Assembly (NCBI GenBank): GCA_019415525.1
Contig: DXZA01000020.1
Location: forward strand, 9,616 to 72,796
Direction: 5' to 3'
Length of the DNA stretch: 63,181 nt
From: Tyzzerella sp.
GTDB lineage: Bacteria; Bacillota; Clostridia; Lachnospirales; Anaerotignaceae
The notes below the pieces were generated by a model, which saw nothing but the letters and a program-made list of their open reading frames with translations, ran no database searches and was not told the DNA's origin. Position numbers and translations under genes: made by a program. The stretch's first letter is position 1; each line of letters opens with the position of its first letter. Positions 9,285 through 18,216 of the stretch are shown piece by piece.

Positions 9285-9938
9285 ATGGACATAAAAATAT
9301 TCTTTGAAGATGAAAATATAATAGTAGCTTTAAAGCCTGCCGGTGTTCCTGTACAGCCTGATAAAACAGGTGATGAAGATATGCTTACTGTATTATGTAA
9401 TAAAACAAATATTCATAACATAGGGCTTATTCATAGACTTGATAGACCTGTTGGTGGAATAATGGTTTTTTCAAAAAATAAAAAAACTGAAGCTATTCTT
9501 TCAAAACTTATGGCTGAAAATAAAATTAAAAAAACTTATATAGCTGTTGTATATGGAGAAGTACCTGAAAATGGTACTATGAAAGATTATTTAATTAAAA
9601 ATAGCAGACTTAATACGTCAAGTATCGTAAATTCTAATGTAAAGGGTGCTAAAGAGGCTATACTCCATTATGAAAGATTAGCTGTAAAAAATGATAGTGA
9701 ACTTGGAATTGTTTCCCTTGTTAAAATAAACCTTGAAACAGGTCGTCATCATCAAATAAGAGTGCAATTTGCAAATAAAGGCTTTCCTCTTGTGGGCGAC
9801 CAAAAATATGGAAATAAACGCACAAGAAAAAGAATTAATATTGCATTGTTTTCCGGTGGACTTTCATTTAAACTTAATGATAATAATATGGAATTTTTTG
9901 AAATGCCAAAAAGCTATCCTTTTGATATTTTTGAATAA
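9285..9938 (+). CDS. RluA-family pseudouridine synthase
   Basis: A 217-residue RNA pseudouridine synthase. The catalytic motif HRLDRPVGG (Asp in HRLD, near residue 50) and the later ETGRHHQIRVQ and GDQKYG segments are those of the RluA/RluC/RluD family. It lacks the N-terminal S4 RNA-binding domain of RluC/RluD and is short, so it belongs to the small S4-less group. Target rRNA or tRNA positions cannot be predicted. The ATG lies 2 nt after the GH13 stop with the SD inside that gene's end, so the two are co-transcribed. Confidence 0.88.
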   Translation: MDIKIFFEDENIIVALKPAGVPVQPDKTGDEDMLTVLCNKTNIHNIGLIHRLDRPVGGIMVFSKNKKTEAILSKLMAENKIKKTYIAVVYGEVPENGTMKDYLIKNSRLNTSSIVNSNVKGAKEAILHYERLAVKNDSELGIVSLVKINLETGRHHQIRVQFANKGFPLVGDQKYGNKRTRKRINIALFSGGLSFKLNDNNMEFFEMPKSYPFDIFE

Positions 9939-9949
9939 ATTGAATAAAA

Positions 9950-9978
9950 GACTGCTGATGTTTTCGGCAGTCATTTTT
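9950..9978 (+). terminator. Intrinsic terminator
   Basis: The 9-bp stem GACTGCTGA / TCGGCAGTC includes one G-U pair and has a 4-nt loop. It is followed by an A-then-T run (CATTTTTAA). It lies between the pseudouridine synthase and clpC. Confidence 0.75.
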
Positions 9979-10011
9979 AATAATATGTTTTTAATATAAA
10001 GGAGTGATATA

Positions 10012-12462
10012 ATGCCTGAAAATTATACAGAAAAAGCAAAACTTGTAATAGAAAAAGCAGAGGAATGGGCAGAAAATCTTCTTTGCGGATATATAGGTAG
10101 TGAACATATTTTACTTGGACTTATGTCTGTTAATGATTGTGTTGCATTTAAAATTTTAGAGTTACATTCTGTAAATAAAGATACAGTTATAAGAAAGATA
10201 AATGAATTTGTTACTGAACAAAAAAATGTTGAAGGTAAACTTAAATATACACCAAAGGCAGAAGAAATTATTTTAGATGCGAAAATAGAAGCTGAAAGAC
10301 TTGGAGAAAAAAATATAGGTACAGAGCATTTACTTATTGCAATATTAAATAATACTACAAGTATAGGTGCTAAAATACTTAATTCAATGGATATTAGTGG
10401 TCAAAAAATAATTGAAGAAATATATTACATACTTGGTGTTGGAGAAAGTTCTTCTGATGCTAAAGGAATGAACCCTAAAAGTGCCGAAAATGATGAAAAT
10501 GAAGGCGAAACTCCTAACCTTGATAAATTTAGCAGAGATTTTACAAAAGCTGCATATGAGTCTAAATTTGACCCTATATTCTGTAGAGAATATGAAATGG
10601 AAAGAATTATTCAAATTCTCAGTAGAAGAACAAAAAATAATCCTTGTCTTGTAGGTGAGCCTGGTGTAGGTAAAACAGCTATAGTTGAAGGTCTTGCACA
10701 AAAAATTGTTATTGGTGATGTTCCTGATACAATAAAAAATAAGAGATTAGTTTCTCTTGATATATCTTCAATGGTTGCCGGCTCAAAATATAGAGGAGAA
10801 TTTGAAGAAAGAATTAAAAAAGTAATATCTGAAGTAAGAAAAAAATCAAATGTTATACTTTTTATAGATGAAATCCATACAATAATAGGTGCTGGTGGTG
10901 CAGAAGGTGCTATTGATGCTGCAAATATATTAAAACCTTATCTTGCAAGAGGTGAACTTCAGATTATAGGTGCAACAACAATGGAAGAATATAGAAAATA
11001 TATTGAAAAAGACCCTGCACTTGAAAGAAGATTTAGCCCTGTTGATGTTTCAGAACCTACAACAGATGAGGCCATTGTTATGGTTAGAGGCCTTAAAGCA
11101 AAATATGAAGAACATTATAAAATAAGTATAACAGATAGAGCTTTGGTTTCTGCTGTAATGCTTTCTGATAGATATGTTTCTGATAGAAGTCTTCCGGATA
11201 AGGCAATAGACCTTATTGATGAAGCATCATCAAAAGTTAGACTTAAAACTTTTACACCGCCTATTGAAATAAAAGAACTTGAAAAAGAGCTTAATTTAAT
11301 TGGTGAAGAAAAAATTATTGCCATTAGAGATGAGGATTTTGTAAAAGCAGCAGAAATAAAAGAAAGAGAAAAAGAAGTACGAGAAAAACTTAATAATAAA
11401 CGTAAAGATTGGGAAAATGAAATAAATTTATTAAAAACAACTGTTACAGAAGAAGATGTTGCTGATGTAATATCAGGTTGGACAGGAATTCCTTTAAAAA
11501 CAATACAACAGTCTGAAAGTGAAAGACTTGTAAATATGGAAAATATACTTCATAAAAGAGTTGTTGGACAGGAAGAGGCTGTAACAGCAGTTTCAAAGGC
11601 CGTAAGACGAGGTAGAGTTGGACTTAAAGACCCAAAAAGACCAATAGGCTCTTTCCTTTTCCTTGGGCCTACCGGTGTTGGTAAAACAGAACTTTCAAAA
11701 GCACTTTCTGAAATACTTTTCGGTGATGATGACGCTCTTATAAGAATAGATATGTCAGAATATATGGAAAAGCATAGTGTTTCAAAAATGATTGGTTCAC
11801 CTCCAGGCTATGTTGGATATGAAGAAGGTGGACAGCTTAGCGAAAAGGTAAGAAGAAAACCATATTCAGTAGTTCTTTTTGATGAAATTGAAAAGGCTTC
11901 TTCCGATGTGTTTAATGTACTTTTACAAGTTCTTGATGATGGTCATATTACAGATGCAAAGGGTAGAAAAGTTGATTTTAAAAATACTGTAATAATAATG
12001 ACATCAAATGCAGGTGCAAAAAATATAGTTGCTCCTAAAAAACTTGGATTTAAAACAGTTGAGTCAGAAGAAAAAGATTATCAAGATATGAAAAAGAATG
12101 TTATGGACGAAGTTAAAAATATATTTAAACCAGAGTTTTTAAACAGAATTGATGATATAATTGTGTTCCATACATTGACAAAAGAAAATATTAATGATAT
12201 AGTTCGTATACTTACAAGGTCACTTATAAAACGTTCAAAAGACAGTATGGGTATAGATATTATATTTACTGATGAAGCCATTGATTTTATATCAAATGAA
12301 GGATATGACTCAGCTTATGGTGCAAGACCTCTTAAAAGAGCAATACAGAAAAATGTTGAGGATAAACTTGCAGAGGAATATTTAAAAGGTAATATAAATT
12401 GTGGTGATAGAATAAATGTTTCTGTTAAAGATAACAATATTACTTTTGATATAGAAAAATAA
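10012..12462 (+). CDS. clpC: ClpC-type AAA+ ATPase, unfoldase partner of ClpP
   Basis: An 816-residue Hsp100 protein. Two Clp-N repeats fill about residues 1-145, the first AAA+ domain has GEPGVGKT near 214 and LFIDEIHTI, a short middle domain carries a UVR-like helix (FVKAAEIKEREKEVREKL), and the second AAA+ domain has GPTGVGKT near 552 and VVLFDEIEK. The short middle domain and the LGF tripeptide near residue 680 (the ClpP-docking loop) mark it as ClpC rather than ClpB. It would unfold proteins for degradation by ClpP. The usual partners ctsR, mcsA and mcsB are not beside it; it stands alone between two terminators. I see no CtsR-like heptad repeat upstream. Confidence 0.93.
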   Translation: MPENYTEKAKLVIEKAEEWAENLLCGYIGSEHILLGLMSVNDCVAFKILELHSVNKDTVIRKINEFVTEQKNVEGKLKYTPKAEEIILDAKIEAERLGEKNIGTEHLLIAILNNTTSIGAKILNSMDISGQKIIEEIYYILGVGESSSDAKGMNPKSAENDENEGETPNLDKFSRDFTKAAYESKFDPIFCREYEMERIIQILSRRTKNNPCLVGEPGVGKTAIVEGLAQKIVIGDVPDTIKNKRLVSLDISSMVAGSKYRGEFEERIKKVISEVRKKSNVILFIDEIHTIIGAGGAEGAIDAANILKPYLARGELQIIGATTMEEYRKYIEKDPALERRFSPVDVSEPTTDEAIVMVRGLKAKYEEHYKISITDRALVSAVMLSDRYVSDRSLPDKAIDLIDEASSKVRLKTFTPPIEIKELEKELNLIGEEKIIAIRDEDFVKAAEIKEREKEVREKLNNKRKDWENEINLLKTTVTEEDVADVISGWTGIPLKTIQQSESERLVNMENILHKRVVGQEEAVTAVSKAVRRGRVGLKDPKRPIGSFLFLGPTGVGKTELSKALSEILFGDDDALIRIDMSEYMEKHSVSKMIGSPPGYVGYEEGGQLSEKVRRKPYSVVLFDEIEKASSDVFNVLLQVLDDGHITDAKGRKVDFKNTVIIMTSNAGAKNIVAPKKLGFKTVESEEKDYQDMKKNVMDEVKNIFKPEFLNRIDDIIVFHTLTKENINDIVRILTRSLIKRSKDSMGIDIIFTDEAIDFISNEGYDSAYGARPLKRAIQKNVEDKLAEEYLKGNINCGDRINVSVKDNNITFDIEK

Positions 12463-12472
12463 ATTATTTATT

Positions 12473-12503
12473 AATGCCTGTTTAGTGGAAAACAGGCATT
12501 TTA
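12473..12503 (+). terminator. Intrinsic terminator after clpC
   Basis: The stem AATGCCTGTTT / AAACAGGCATT has a short loop around AGTGG and a following T-rich tail. Confidence 0.85.
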
Positions 12504-12556
12504 AATGATTTTTTAATAAATATTAAGGAATTTTTATAGTTTATAATGTATAATCA

Positions 12557-12586
12557 TTGAAGTACTATAAAGTAAACTGTTATAAT
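12557..12586 (+). promoter_or_regulatory. Likely promoter of the mltG-trmR-trhP operon
   Basis: TTGAAG and a consensus TATAAT are spaced by 18 bp, ending about 40 nt before the GTG start of mltG. Confidence 0.5.
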
Positions 12587-12626
12587 AATAAAGGTTTCTT
12601 AATATTTTAATGAAAAAGGTGATTAC

Positions 12627-13676
12627 GTGGGAAAAAGAATGAGAAGAAGGTCTAAATCTAATAAAAATGGTATTTTATTTATTTTTTTAATTATAGTAAT
12701 ATGTGTATTTGGTGTATTTTTATATAAATCAACAAAAAATAATGTTAAGACCGGAAAAACAGTAGTTATAAATATTCCGTCAGGTTCAACTACATCAGAT
12801 ATAGGAGATTTGCTTAAAGAAAATGGTGTTATATCAAATAAACTTTCATTTGTATTGAAAAGTAAATTAAATGGTCATGACAAAACATATAAACAAGGAA
12901 CATATTCTTTAGTTACAGGTACTTCTGTTGAAGAAATAATGGATATTTTAAGTAGTGGAAGTAATATTTCTGAAAAAAATAAGATAACAATACCGGAAGG
13001 TTATACTATTGCTGAAATTGGTGCATATTTAGAAGGAAAAGGTATTGTTACAGCAGAAGATTTTATAAATACAGCAAATACAGGGGAATTTAATTTTGAA
13101 TTTATAAAAGATATACCAGAAGGCAGAACAAACAGAATTGAAGGATATCTTTTTCCGGATACTTATTATATAAGTGATAATGCAACATCAGAAGAAATAA
13201 TAAATAAAATGCTTACACGTTTTAATGATTTTTATACAGAGGAAAATATTAAAAAAGCTGAAAATTTAGGTCTTACATTTGATGAAGCTATTATTGTTGC
13301 TTCTATTGTTGAAAAAGAAATATCTGCTCCTAATGAAAGAACTATTGCAGCAGGTGTAATATATAACCGTTTGGAAATAAATATGCCTTTGCAAATAGAT
13401 TCTACTGTGCTTTATGCAATGGGAGTAACAAAAGAAGTAGTAACATATAATGACCTTGAAACAGATTCACCATATAACACATATACAAATAAGGGATTGC
13501 CAAAAGGCCCTATTTCTAATCCGGGACAGGCTGCAATAGAGGCAGCTTTAAATCCTGATGATAATGATTATATATATTATGTTCTTAAAGATAGAACAAG
13601 TGGGGAACATTATTATACAAATAATTATGACGATTTTCTTAAGGCAAAAGAACAGTATAAAGCTCAGTTTAATTAA
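12627..13676 (+). CDS. mltG: Endolytic murein transglycosylase MltG (YceG-like)
   Basis: A 349-residue protein with a basic N-terminus (MGKRMRRRSKS), one membrane segment (about residues 17-36), a LysM-like region, and the YceG catalytic domain. The segment ASIVEKEISAP near residue 229 contains the family's catalytic Glu, and IYNRLEINMPLQIDSTVLYA is its usual continuation. It cleaves nascent glycan chains at the outer membrane face and so sets glycan length. It starts at GTG with an AAAAGGTGA SD. In B. subtilis the same gene (yrrL) precedes trmR and the trhP genes, and that order is kept here. Confidence 0.93.
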   Translation: MGKRMRRRSKSNKNGILFIFLIIVICVFGVFLYKSTKNNVKTGKTVVINIPSGSTTSDIGDLLKENGVISNKLSFVLKSKLNGHDKTYKQGTYSLVTGTSVEEIMDILSSGSNISEKNKITIPEGYTIAEIGAYLEGKGIVTAEDFINTANTGEFNFEFIKDIPEGRTNRIEGYLFPDTYYISDNATSEEIINKMLTRFNDFYTEENIKKAENLGLTFDEAIIVASIVEKEISAPNERTIAAGVIYNRLEINMPLQIDSTVLYAMGVTKEVVTYNDLETDSPYNTYTNKGLPKGPISNPGQAAIEAALNPDDNDYIYYVLKDRTSGEHYYTNNYDDFLKAKEQYKAQFN

Positions 13677-13688
13677 GGGGAATAATAT

Positions 13689-14378
13689 ATGAATTATGTA
13701 ACAGATGATTATTTGAATATGTACCTTAGAACGGTACAGCCTAAGTATAAAGGTACTTTAGGTGAAATACAGGAGGAAGCAACAGAGGCTAATGTGCCTA
13801 TAATTCCTCACGAAACAGCAAGATTTTTAAGTGTTCTTCTTACACTTAAAAAACCAAAGCATATACTTGAAATAGGTACAGCAGTAGGATTTTCTTCAAG
13901 TCTTATGGCACAGTATATACCAGAAGACGGAACTATAACAACAATAGACCGTTTTGAAGTTATGCTTAAAGACGCAAGAGTTAATATTGACAGAATGGGA
14001 CTTAATGATACAATAAAAATTCTTGAGGGGGATGCAGCAGACATACTTCCTACACTTGAAGGTCCATATGATGTAATATTTATGGACGCAGCAAAAGGTC
14101 AATACAGTAATTTTCTTCCACATTGTATAAGACTTCTTCCTGTCGGTGGTATGCTTATAGTAGATGATGTTTTACAAGGTGGAGATATTGCAAAAACAAG
14201 ATTTGAAGTTGAAAGACGTCAAAGAACAATACACAAAAGAATGAGAAACTTCCTTTGGGATATTTCACATAGTGATTTATTGGAATCATCTATAATACCA
14301 ATAGGTGATGGTGTTGCATTATGTGTAAAAGTTAAAGAAGGTAATTGGGAAAAAGAAGGAGAAAATGATGATGAATAA
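13689..14378 (+). CDS. trmR: SAM-dependent O-methyltransferase, TrmR (YrrM) type
   Basis: A 229-residue class I methyltransferase of the O-methyltransferase-3 family. The SAM site is seen as HILEIGTAVGFSSS (near residues 57-70), then TITTIDRF and DVIFMDAAKGQY. In B. subtilis TrmR methylates 5-hydroxyuridine at tRNA wobble position 34 to 5-methoxyuridine. Here it sits immediately before a TrhP homologue, the hydroxylase that makes the substrate, and the two reading frames overlap by up to 14 nt, so synthesis is coupled. That context is why I prefer TrmR over a generic caffeoyl-CoA-like methyltransferase label. Confidence 0.85.
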   Translation: MNYVTDDYLNMYLRTVQPKYKGTLGEIQEEATEANVPIIPHETARFLSVLLTLKKPKHILEIGTAVGFSSSLMAQYIPEDGTITTIDRFEVMLKDARVNIDRMGLNDTIKILEGDAADILPTLEGPYDVIFMDAAKGQYSNFLPHCIRLLPVGGMLIVDDVLQGGDIAKTRFEVERRQRTIHKRMRNFLWDISHSDLLESSIIPIGDGVALCVKVKEGNWEKEGENDDE

Positions 14379-15612
14379 AAGAGTTAAACCTGAGCTTCTT
14401 GCACCAGCAGGAGATTTGGAAAAACTTAAAATAGCTGTTCTTTATGGAGCAGACGCTGTATATATTGGTGGAGAAGCATATAGCCTTAGAGCAAAAGCTA
14501 AAAATTTTGATTATGAAACAATGAAAGAGGGTATAAAATTTGCTCATGACCATGGTGTAAAGGTTTATGTTACAGCAAATATTTATGCTCATAATAATGA
14601 TTTTAATGGTATGGCTGAATACTTTAAAGAAGTTGAAAGTGCAGGAGCAGATGCTCTTCTTATTTCAGACCTTGGAGTATTTTCTGTTGCAAAAGAAGCT
14701 GTACCTAATATGGAACTTCATGTATCAACACAGGCTAATAATACAAACTATATGAGTGCCAATATGTGGTATAACCTTGGATCAAGACGTGTTGTTGTTG
14801 CAAGAGAGCTTTCATTAAAAGAAATTAAAGAAATAAGAGATAAAATACCTGAAGATATGGAAATAGAAGCATTTGTTCATGGTGCTATGTGTATTTCATA
14901 TTCTGGTAGATGTCTTTTAAGTAATTATTTAAGTGGTAGAGATGCAAATAAAGGTGCTTGTGCCCACCCTTGCAGATGGAAATATTATCTTGTTGAGGAA
15001 ACAAGAGAAGGTGAATATATGCCTATTGAAGAAAATGAGAGAGGTACATATATTTATAATTCAAAAGACCTTTGTATGCTTAATCATATTCCTGACCTTG
15101 TTGAAAGCGGTGTAATAAGCTTTAAAATTGAAGGAAGAATGAAAACTCCTTTCTATGTTGGAACTGTAATAAAAGCATATAGAGAAGCTATTGATGATTA
15201 TTTTGAAAGCCCTGAAAAATATGAAAGTAGAATACCTTATTATTTTGAAGAAATTTCAAAAGCAAGTCATAGAGATTATACAACTGCTTTCTATTATGGA
15301 AAACCAGGCGGAAATGAACAAGTTTATACAAGTAACACATATATAAGAAATTATGATTTCATTGGTATGGTGCAGGAAGATTATAATGAAGAAACAGGCT
15401 GTGCTATTGTTGAACAGAGAAATAAATTCGAAGTTGGCGATGAAATAGAAGTTATGCCTGCAAAAGGTGAGTCATTTAAAATGACAGTAGAAAAAATGTG
15501 GAATGAAAACGGTGAAGAAATAACATCTGCTCCACACCCACAGCAAATATTAAAAGTTAAATTCGATAGACCTGTTAAAAAATTCGATATGCTTAGAAAA
15601 GCTGTTAAATAA
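14365..15612 (+). CDS. trhP: tRNA 5-hydroxyuridine synthase TrhP (U32 family)
   Basis: A 415-residue U32 protein with the signatures PELLAPAGD, YGADAVYIGG, FVHGAMCISYSGRC and a following cluster GACAHPC near residue 195. Length and motif agree with B. subtilis TrhP2 (YrrO) and E. coli TrhP (YegQ), which form 5-hydroxyuridine at position 34 of tRNAs using prephenate as the source of the reaction. B. subtilis has two genes (trhP1 and trhP2) here; this genome has one full-length copy. Three in-frame ATGs follow each other (14365, 14368, 14371). The SD AAGGAG at 14356-14361 fits 14368 or 14371 better than the first. The conserved Cys residues probably bind an Fe-S cluster (inference). Confidence 0.88.
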   Translation: MMMNKRVKPELLAPAGDLEKLKIAVLYGADAVYIGGEAYSLRAKAKNFDYETMKEGIKFAHDHGVKVYVTANIYAHNNDFNGMAEYFKEVESAGADALLISDLGVFSVAKEAVPNMELHVSTQANNTNYMSANMWYNLGSRRVVVARELSLKEIKEIRDKIPEDMEIEAFVHGAMCISYSGRCLLSNYLSGRDANKGACAHPCRWKYYLVEETREGEYMPIEENERGTYIYNSKDLCMLNHIPDLVESGVISFKIEGRMKTPFYVGTVIKAYREAIDDYFESPEKYESRIPYYFEEISKASHRDYTTAFYYGKPGGNEQVYTSNTYIRNYDFIGMVQEDYNEETGCAIVEQRNKFEVGDEIEVMPAKGESFKMTVEKMWNENGEEITSAPHPQQILKVKFDRPVKKFDMLRKAVK

Positions 15613-15624
15613 TATTTATTTTTA

Positions 15625-15664
15625 TAAAAGAGAGTTGTCAAAAAAAGCAACTCTCTTTTATATT
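15625..15664 (+). terminator. Intrinsic terminator of the mltG operon
   Basis: Perfect 13-bp stem TAAAAGAGAGTTG / CAACTCTCTTTTA with a 10-nt A-rich loop. Confidence 0.85.
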
Positions 15665-15684
15665 TAGTGTAATATGTATATTAA

Positions 15685-15713
15685 TTGACAAAAATTTATA
15701 TTTAAAATATAAT
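15685..15713 (+). promoter_or_regulatory. Perfect consensus sigmaA promoter for marR
   Basis: TTGACA and TATAAT are exact, with a 17-bp A/T spacer. It lies about 50 nt before the marR start. A/T-rich flanks of this kind are where the MarR protein could bind its own promoter, but no clear palindrome is visible. Confidence 0.8.
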
Positions 15714-15764
15714 TATAGCGTTAGGGTTTTAGAAAATAAACAAAAAGGAAAAGGAAGAAAAGCT

Positions 15765-16187
15765 ATGGAATTGACACAATGCATAAATTATTTATTAACA
15801 ACAGCACAGCATGCAGTATTTCAGTACCTTAGTATGAAACTTTCTGACTATGATGTTACACCATCACAATATGGTGTCTTAAGCTGTTTATGGGATAAAG
15901 GATATGCTACACCTAAGCAGATTGCCGAAACATTATGCCTTGAAACTTCTACTATATCAGGTGTTCTTGACAGAATGCAGAAAAAGAAACTTATTGAACG
16001 AGTTGTAAACAAAGAAGATAGAAGAGAAGTTCGTGTTGTAATAACAAAAAAAGGTAAAATGCTTAAAGAACCTATACAGGAAATTATAGAGGAAGTAAAC
16101 AGAGAAGTTCTTAAAAATTATACTGAGGAACAAATAACAGTACTTAAAGATAATTTAAGAGCTATTGCATCAACTAAATATTATTAA
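15765..16187 (+). CDS. MarR family transcriptional regulator
   Basis: A 140-residue winged-helix protein. The recognition helix region (PKQIAETLCLETSTISGVLDRMQKKKLIERV) and the wing with EDRREVRV are typical MarR features. N- and C-terminal helices would form the dimer interface. It is a single-gene unit with a consensus promoter upstream and a hairpin downstream, so its target is not evident from neighbours. The adjoining acpS operon has its own promoter. No ligand can be predicted. Confidence 0.88.
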   Translation: MELTQCINYLLTTAQHAVFQYLSMKLSDYDVTPSQYGVLSCLWDKGYATPKQIAETLCLETSTISGVLDRMQKKKLIERVVNKEDRREVRVVITKKGKMLKEPIQEIIEEVNREVLKNYTEEQITVLKDNLRAIASTKYY

Positions 16188-16192
16188 TCAGT

Positions 16193-16236
16193 AATACCCA
16201 AATGGATTTATAATCTGTAAGGGTATTATTTTTTTG
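16193..16236 (+). terminator. Probable terminator after marR
   Basis: AATACCC / GGGTATT enclose a 21-nt loop with a small inner stem (GATT / AATC), followed by a run of eight T residues. Confidence 0.65.
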
Positions 16237-16265
16237 TTGTTCATTTAATTTTGTAAGAGTATAAT
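16237..16265 (+). promoter_or_regulatory. Promoter of the acpS-nnrDE-lipoprotein-alr operon
   Basis: TTGTTC, a 17-bp spacer and an exact TATAAT end 32 nt before the acpS start. Confidence 0.6.
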
Positions 16266-16297
16266 AATATTTAATTATTATAAAAAGGTGATGTTAT

Positions 16298-16672
16298 ATG
16301 ATAATTGGTATAGGTACTGATATTATAGAAATAGAAAGAATAAAAAAAGCAATTTCAAAAGAAAGCTTTATTAAAAAATATTTTACTGAAAATGAAATAA
16401 AACAGTTTGAAAAAATAAATTTCTCTCCACAGACAATAGCCGGTGTATTTTCTGCAAAAGAGGCTGTTGCTAAATCTATTGGAACAGGATTTTCAGGTTT
16501 TGCACCTATTGATATAGAAATTTTAAAAAACGAAAGGGGTAAGCCTTTTGTAAATTTATATAATAATGCAAAATCAATATGTGATGAAAAAGAAATAAAT
16601 ATTATACATATATCAATAACACATTGTAAAGAATATGCTCAAAGTTTTGCTGTTGCAGAAGGAGGTTTTTAA
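16298..16672 (+). CDS. acpS: Holo-[acyl-carrier-protein] synthase
   Basis: A 124-residue phosphopantetheinyl transferase of the AcpS class. It shows GTDIIEIERI at the N-terminus (metal-binding Asp), FSAKEAVAKSIGTG (metal-binding Glu) and the C-terminal SITHCKEYA. It transfers 4'-phosphopantetheine from CoA to apo-ACP and so activates fatty-acid synthesis. The normal length is 120-125 residues. It heads the same acpS ... lipoprotein-alr-endoA series seen in B. subtilis (acpS-ydcC-alr-ndoAI-ndoA). Confidence 0.95.
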   Translation: MIIGIGTDIIEIERIKKAISKESFIKKYFTENEIKQFEKINFSPQTIAGVFSAKEAVAKSIGTGFSGFAPIDIEILKNERGKPFVNLYNNAKSICDEKEINIIHISITHCKEYAQSFAVAEGGF

Positions 16673-16673
16673 T

Positions 16674-18212
16674 TTGAAAGTTGTAACTTCCCAAGAAATG
16701 AGATGTATTGATAATATTACTATTGAGAAATATGGTATTTCTGGTATTGTTCTTATGGAAAATGCAGGAAGATATATAGCTGATGTATGTGAAGATTATA
16801 TTGTCAAAAATAATGCTAAAAATATTCTGATAGTTGTTGGCAAAGGTAATAATGGTGGAGATGGTGTTGTAGTTGGTAGGCTTTTAAAAAACAGAGGCTA
16901 TAATGTATCTATTGTTATCATTCCAAAAAGAGAAGAATTTAAAGGTGATGCAAAAATAAATGTTGATATAGCATATAATATAGGTCTTAATATAAAAAAT
17001 TATGATGAAAAAATTTTCAACAAAGAAATTGAAAAGTGTGATTTTATATTAGATGCTATTTTTGGTACAGGTATTAAAGGAGAAGTAAAAGAGCCTTATA
17101 AAAGTATTATAGATACTATAAATGAAAGTGGTAAATATATTATAAGTGTTGATATACCTTCCGGACTTGATGGAGATACTGGAAAAGTTTGTGGTAGTGC
17201 AATAATTGCAAATGAAACAGCAACTATAAATTTATATAAAAGAGGACTTCTTCTTGATAAATCATATATTTATACCGGAAAAATATCTGTTGGGGATATA
17301 TCAATTCCGGATATAATCTATAAAAATGATATTGAAATTAAATGTAATATGCTTACAGAAAAAGAAGCTAAAGAGCTTATGCCTAAAAGAATTAAAAGAA
17401 GTAATAAAGGAACTTACGGAAAGCTATTTGTTTTGGCAGGTTCTAGAGGAATGACAGGAGCAGCGTATCTTTGTTGTAAAAGTGCTTATAGAACAGGCTG
17501 TGGACTTGTATATTCTTGTATTGTAAAATCTGCTGTAAATGTAATTCAAAATATACTTCCTGAGGCTGTTTGTATACCATTAGAAGAAAAAGACGGTTTT
17601 GTATGTAATGAAAGTATTGAAAATTTAATTTCACAAATTAAAAAAGCTTCTGCTGTTGTAGTTGGTCCTGGTTTAGGTAATAATGAAGAAGTTTATAATG
17701 TTGTAAAAAATGTTATTGTAAATTCTGAAGTACCTATGGTTATTGATGCTGATGGTCTTAATGTATTAAGTGGGAATGTAGATATATTAAATAATATAAA
17801 ATCAATTCCTATTATAACTCCACACCCAAAAGAAATGGAAAGACTTACTGGTATACCTGTAAATGATATTTTGGAAAATACAGTTGATGTTGCTTTGGAT
17901 TTTGCTAAAAAATATAATTGTGTTGTTCTTTTAAAAGATTCAAGAACAATTATTGCAAATCCTAATGGTGAGTTTTATATTAATACAAGAGGTAATTCAT
18001 CACTTGCAAAAGGTGGTTCTGGAGATGTTCTTACAGGAATAATAGGAAGTCTTTTAGCTCAAGGATTAAAGCCTTTTGAAAGTGCTGTACTTGGTGCATA
18101 TATACATGGAGTTACAGGAGAAAAGGCAAAAGAAATATTTACACCATATGGAGCTTTGGCAGGTGATTTTTGTGATATTATTCCTAAGGCTTTACAATCC
18201 ATTTTAGAATAA
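16674..18212 (+). CDS. nnr: Bifunctional NAD(P)H-hydrate epimerase / ADP-dependent dehydratase
   Basis: A 512-residue repair enzyme for hydrated NAD(P)H. The N-terminal YjeF domain has GKGNNGGDGVVVGRLL and SVDIPSGLDGDTG (residues about 45-170). The C-terminal ribokinase-like dehydratase domain starts near KGTYGKLFVLAGSRG and has GPGLGNN, DADGLNVL, TPHPKEM and the nucleotide-site GGSGDVLTG. A longer frame reaches back to 16635 inside acpS. The GAAGGAGG SD at 16659-16665, however, points to the TTG at 16674, 2 nt after the acpS stop. Its place in an acpS operon is common in Firmicutes. Confidence 0.93.
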   Translation: MKVVTSQEMRCIDNITIEKYGISGIVLMENAGRYIADVCEDYIVKNNAKNILIVVGKGNNGGDGVVVGRLLKNRGYNVSIVIIPKREEFKGDAKINVDIAYNIGLNIKNYDEKIFNKEIEKCDFILDAIFGTGIKGEVKEPYKSIIDTINESGKYIISVDIPSGLDGDTGKVCGSAIIANETATINLYKRGLLLDKSYIYTGKISVGDISIPDIIYKNDIEIKCNMLTEKEAKELMPKRIKRSNKGTYGKLFVLAGSRGMTGAAYLCCKSAYRTGCGLVYSCIVKSAVNVIQNILPEAVCIPLEEKDGFVCNESIENLISQIKKASAVVVGPGLGNNEEVYNVVKNVIVNSEVPMVIDADGLNVLSGNVDILNNIKSIPIITPHPKEMERLTGIPVNDILENTVDVALDFAKKYNCVVLLKDSRTIIANPNGEFYINTRGNSSLAKGGSGDVLTGIIGSLLAQGLKPFESAVLGAYIHGVTGEKAKEIFTPYGALAGDFCDIIPKALQSILE

Positions 18213-18216
18213 AAAT

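Noticed and set aside
9769..9999. 76-codon plus-strand frame overlapping the pseudouridine synthase end
   Set aside because: Out of frame with a clear gene, includes its terminator, and has no SD.
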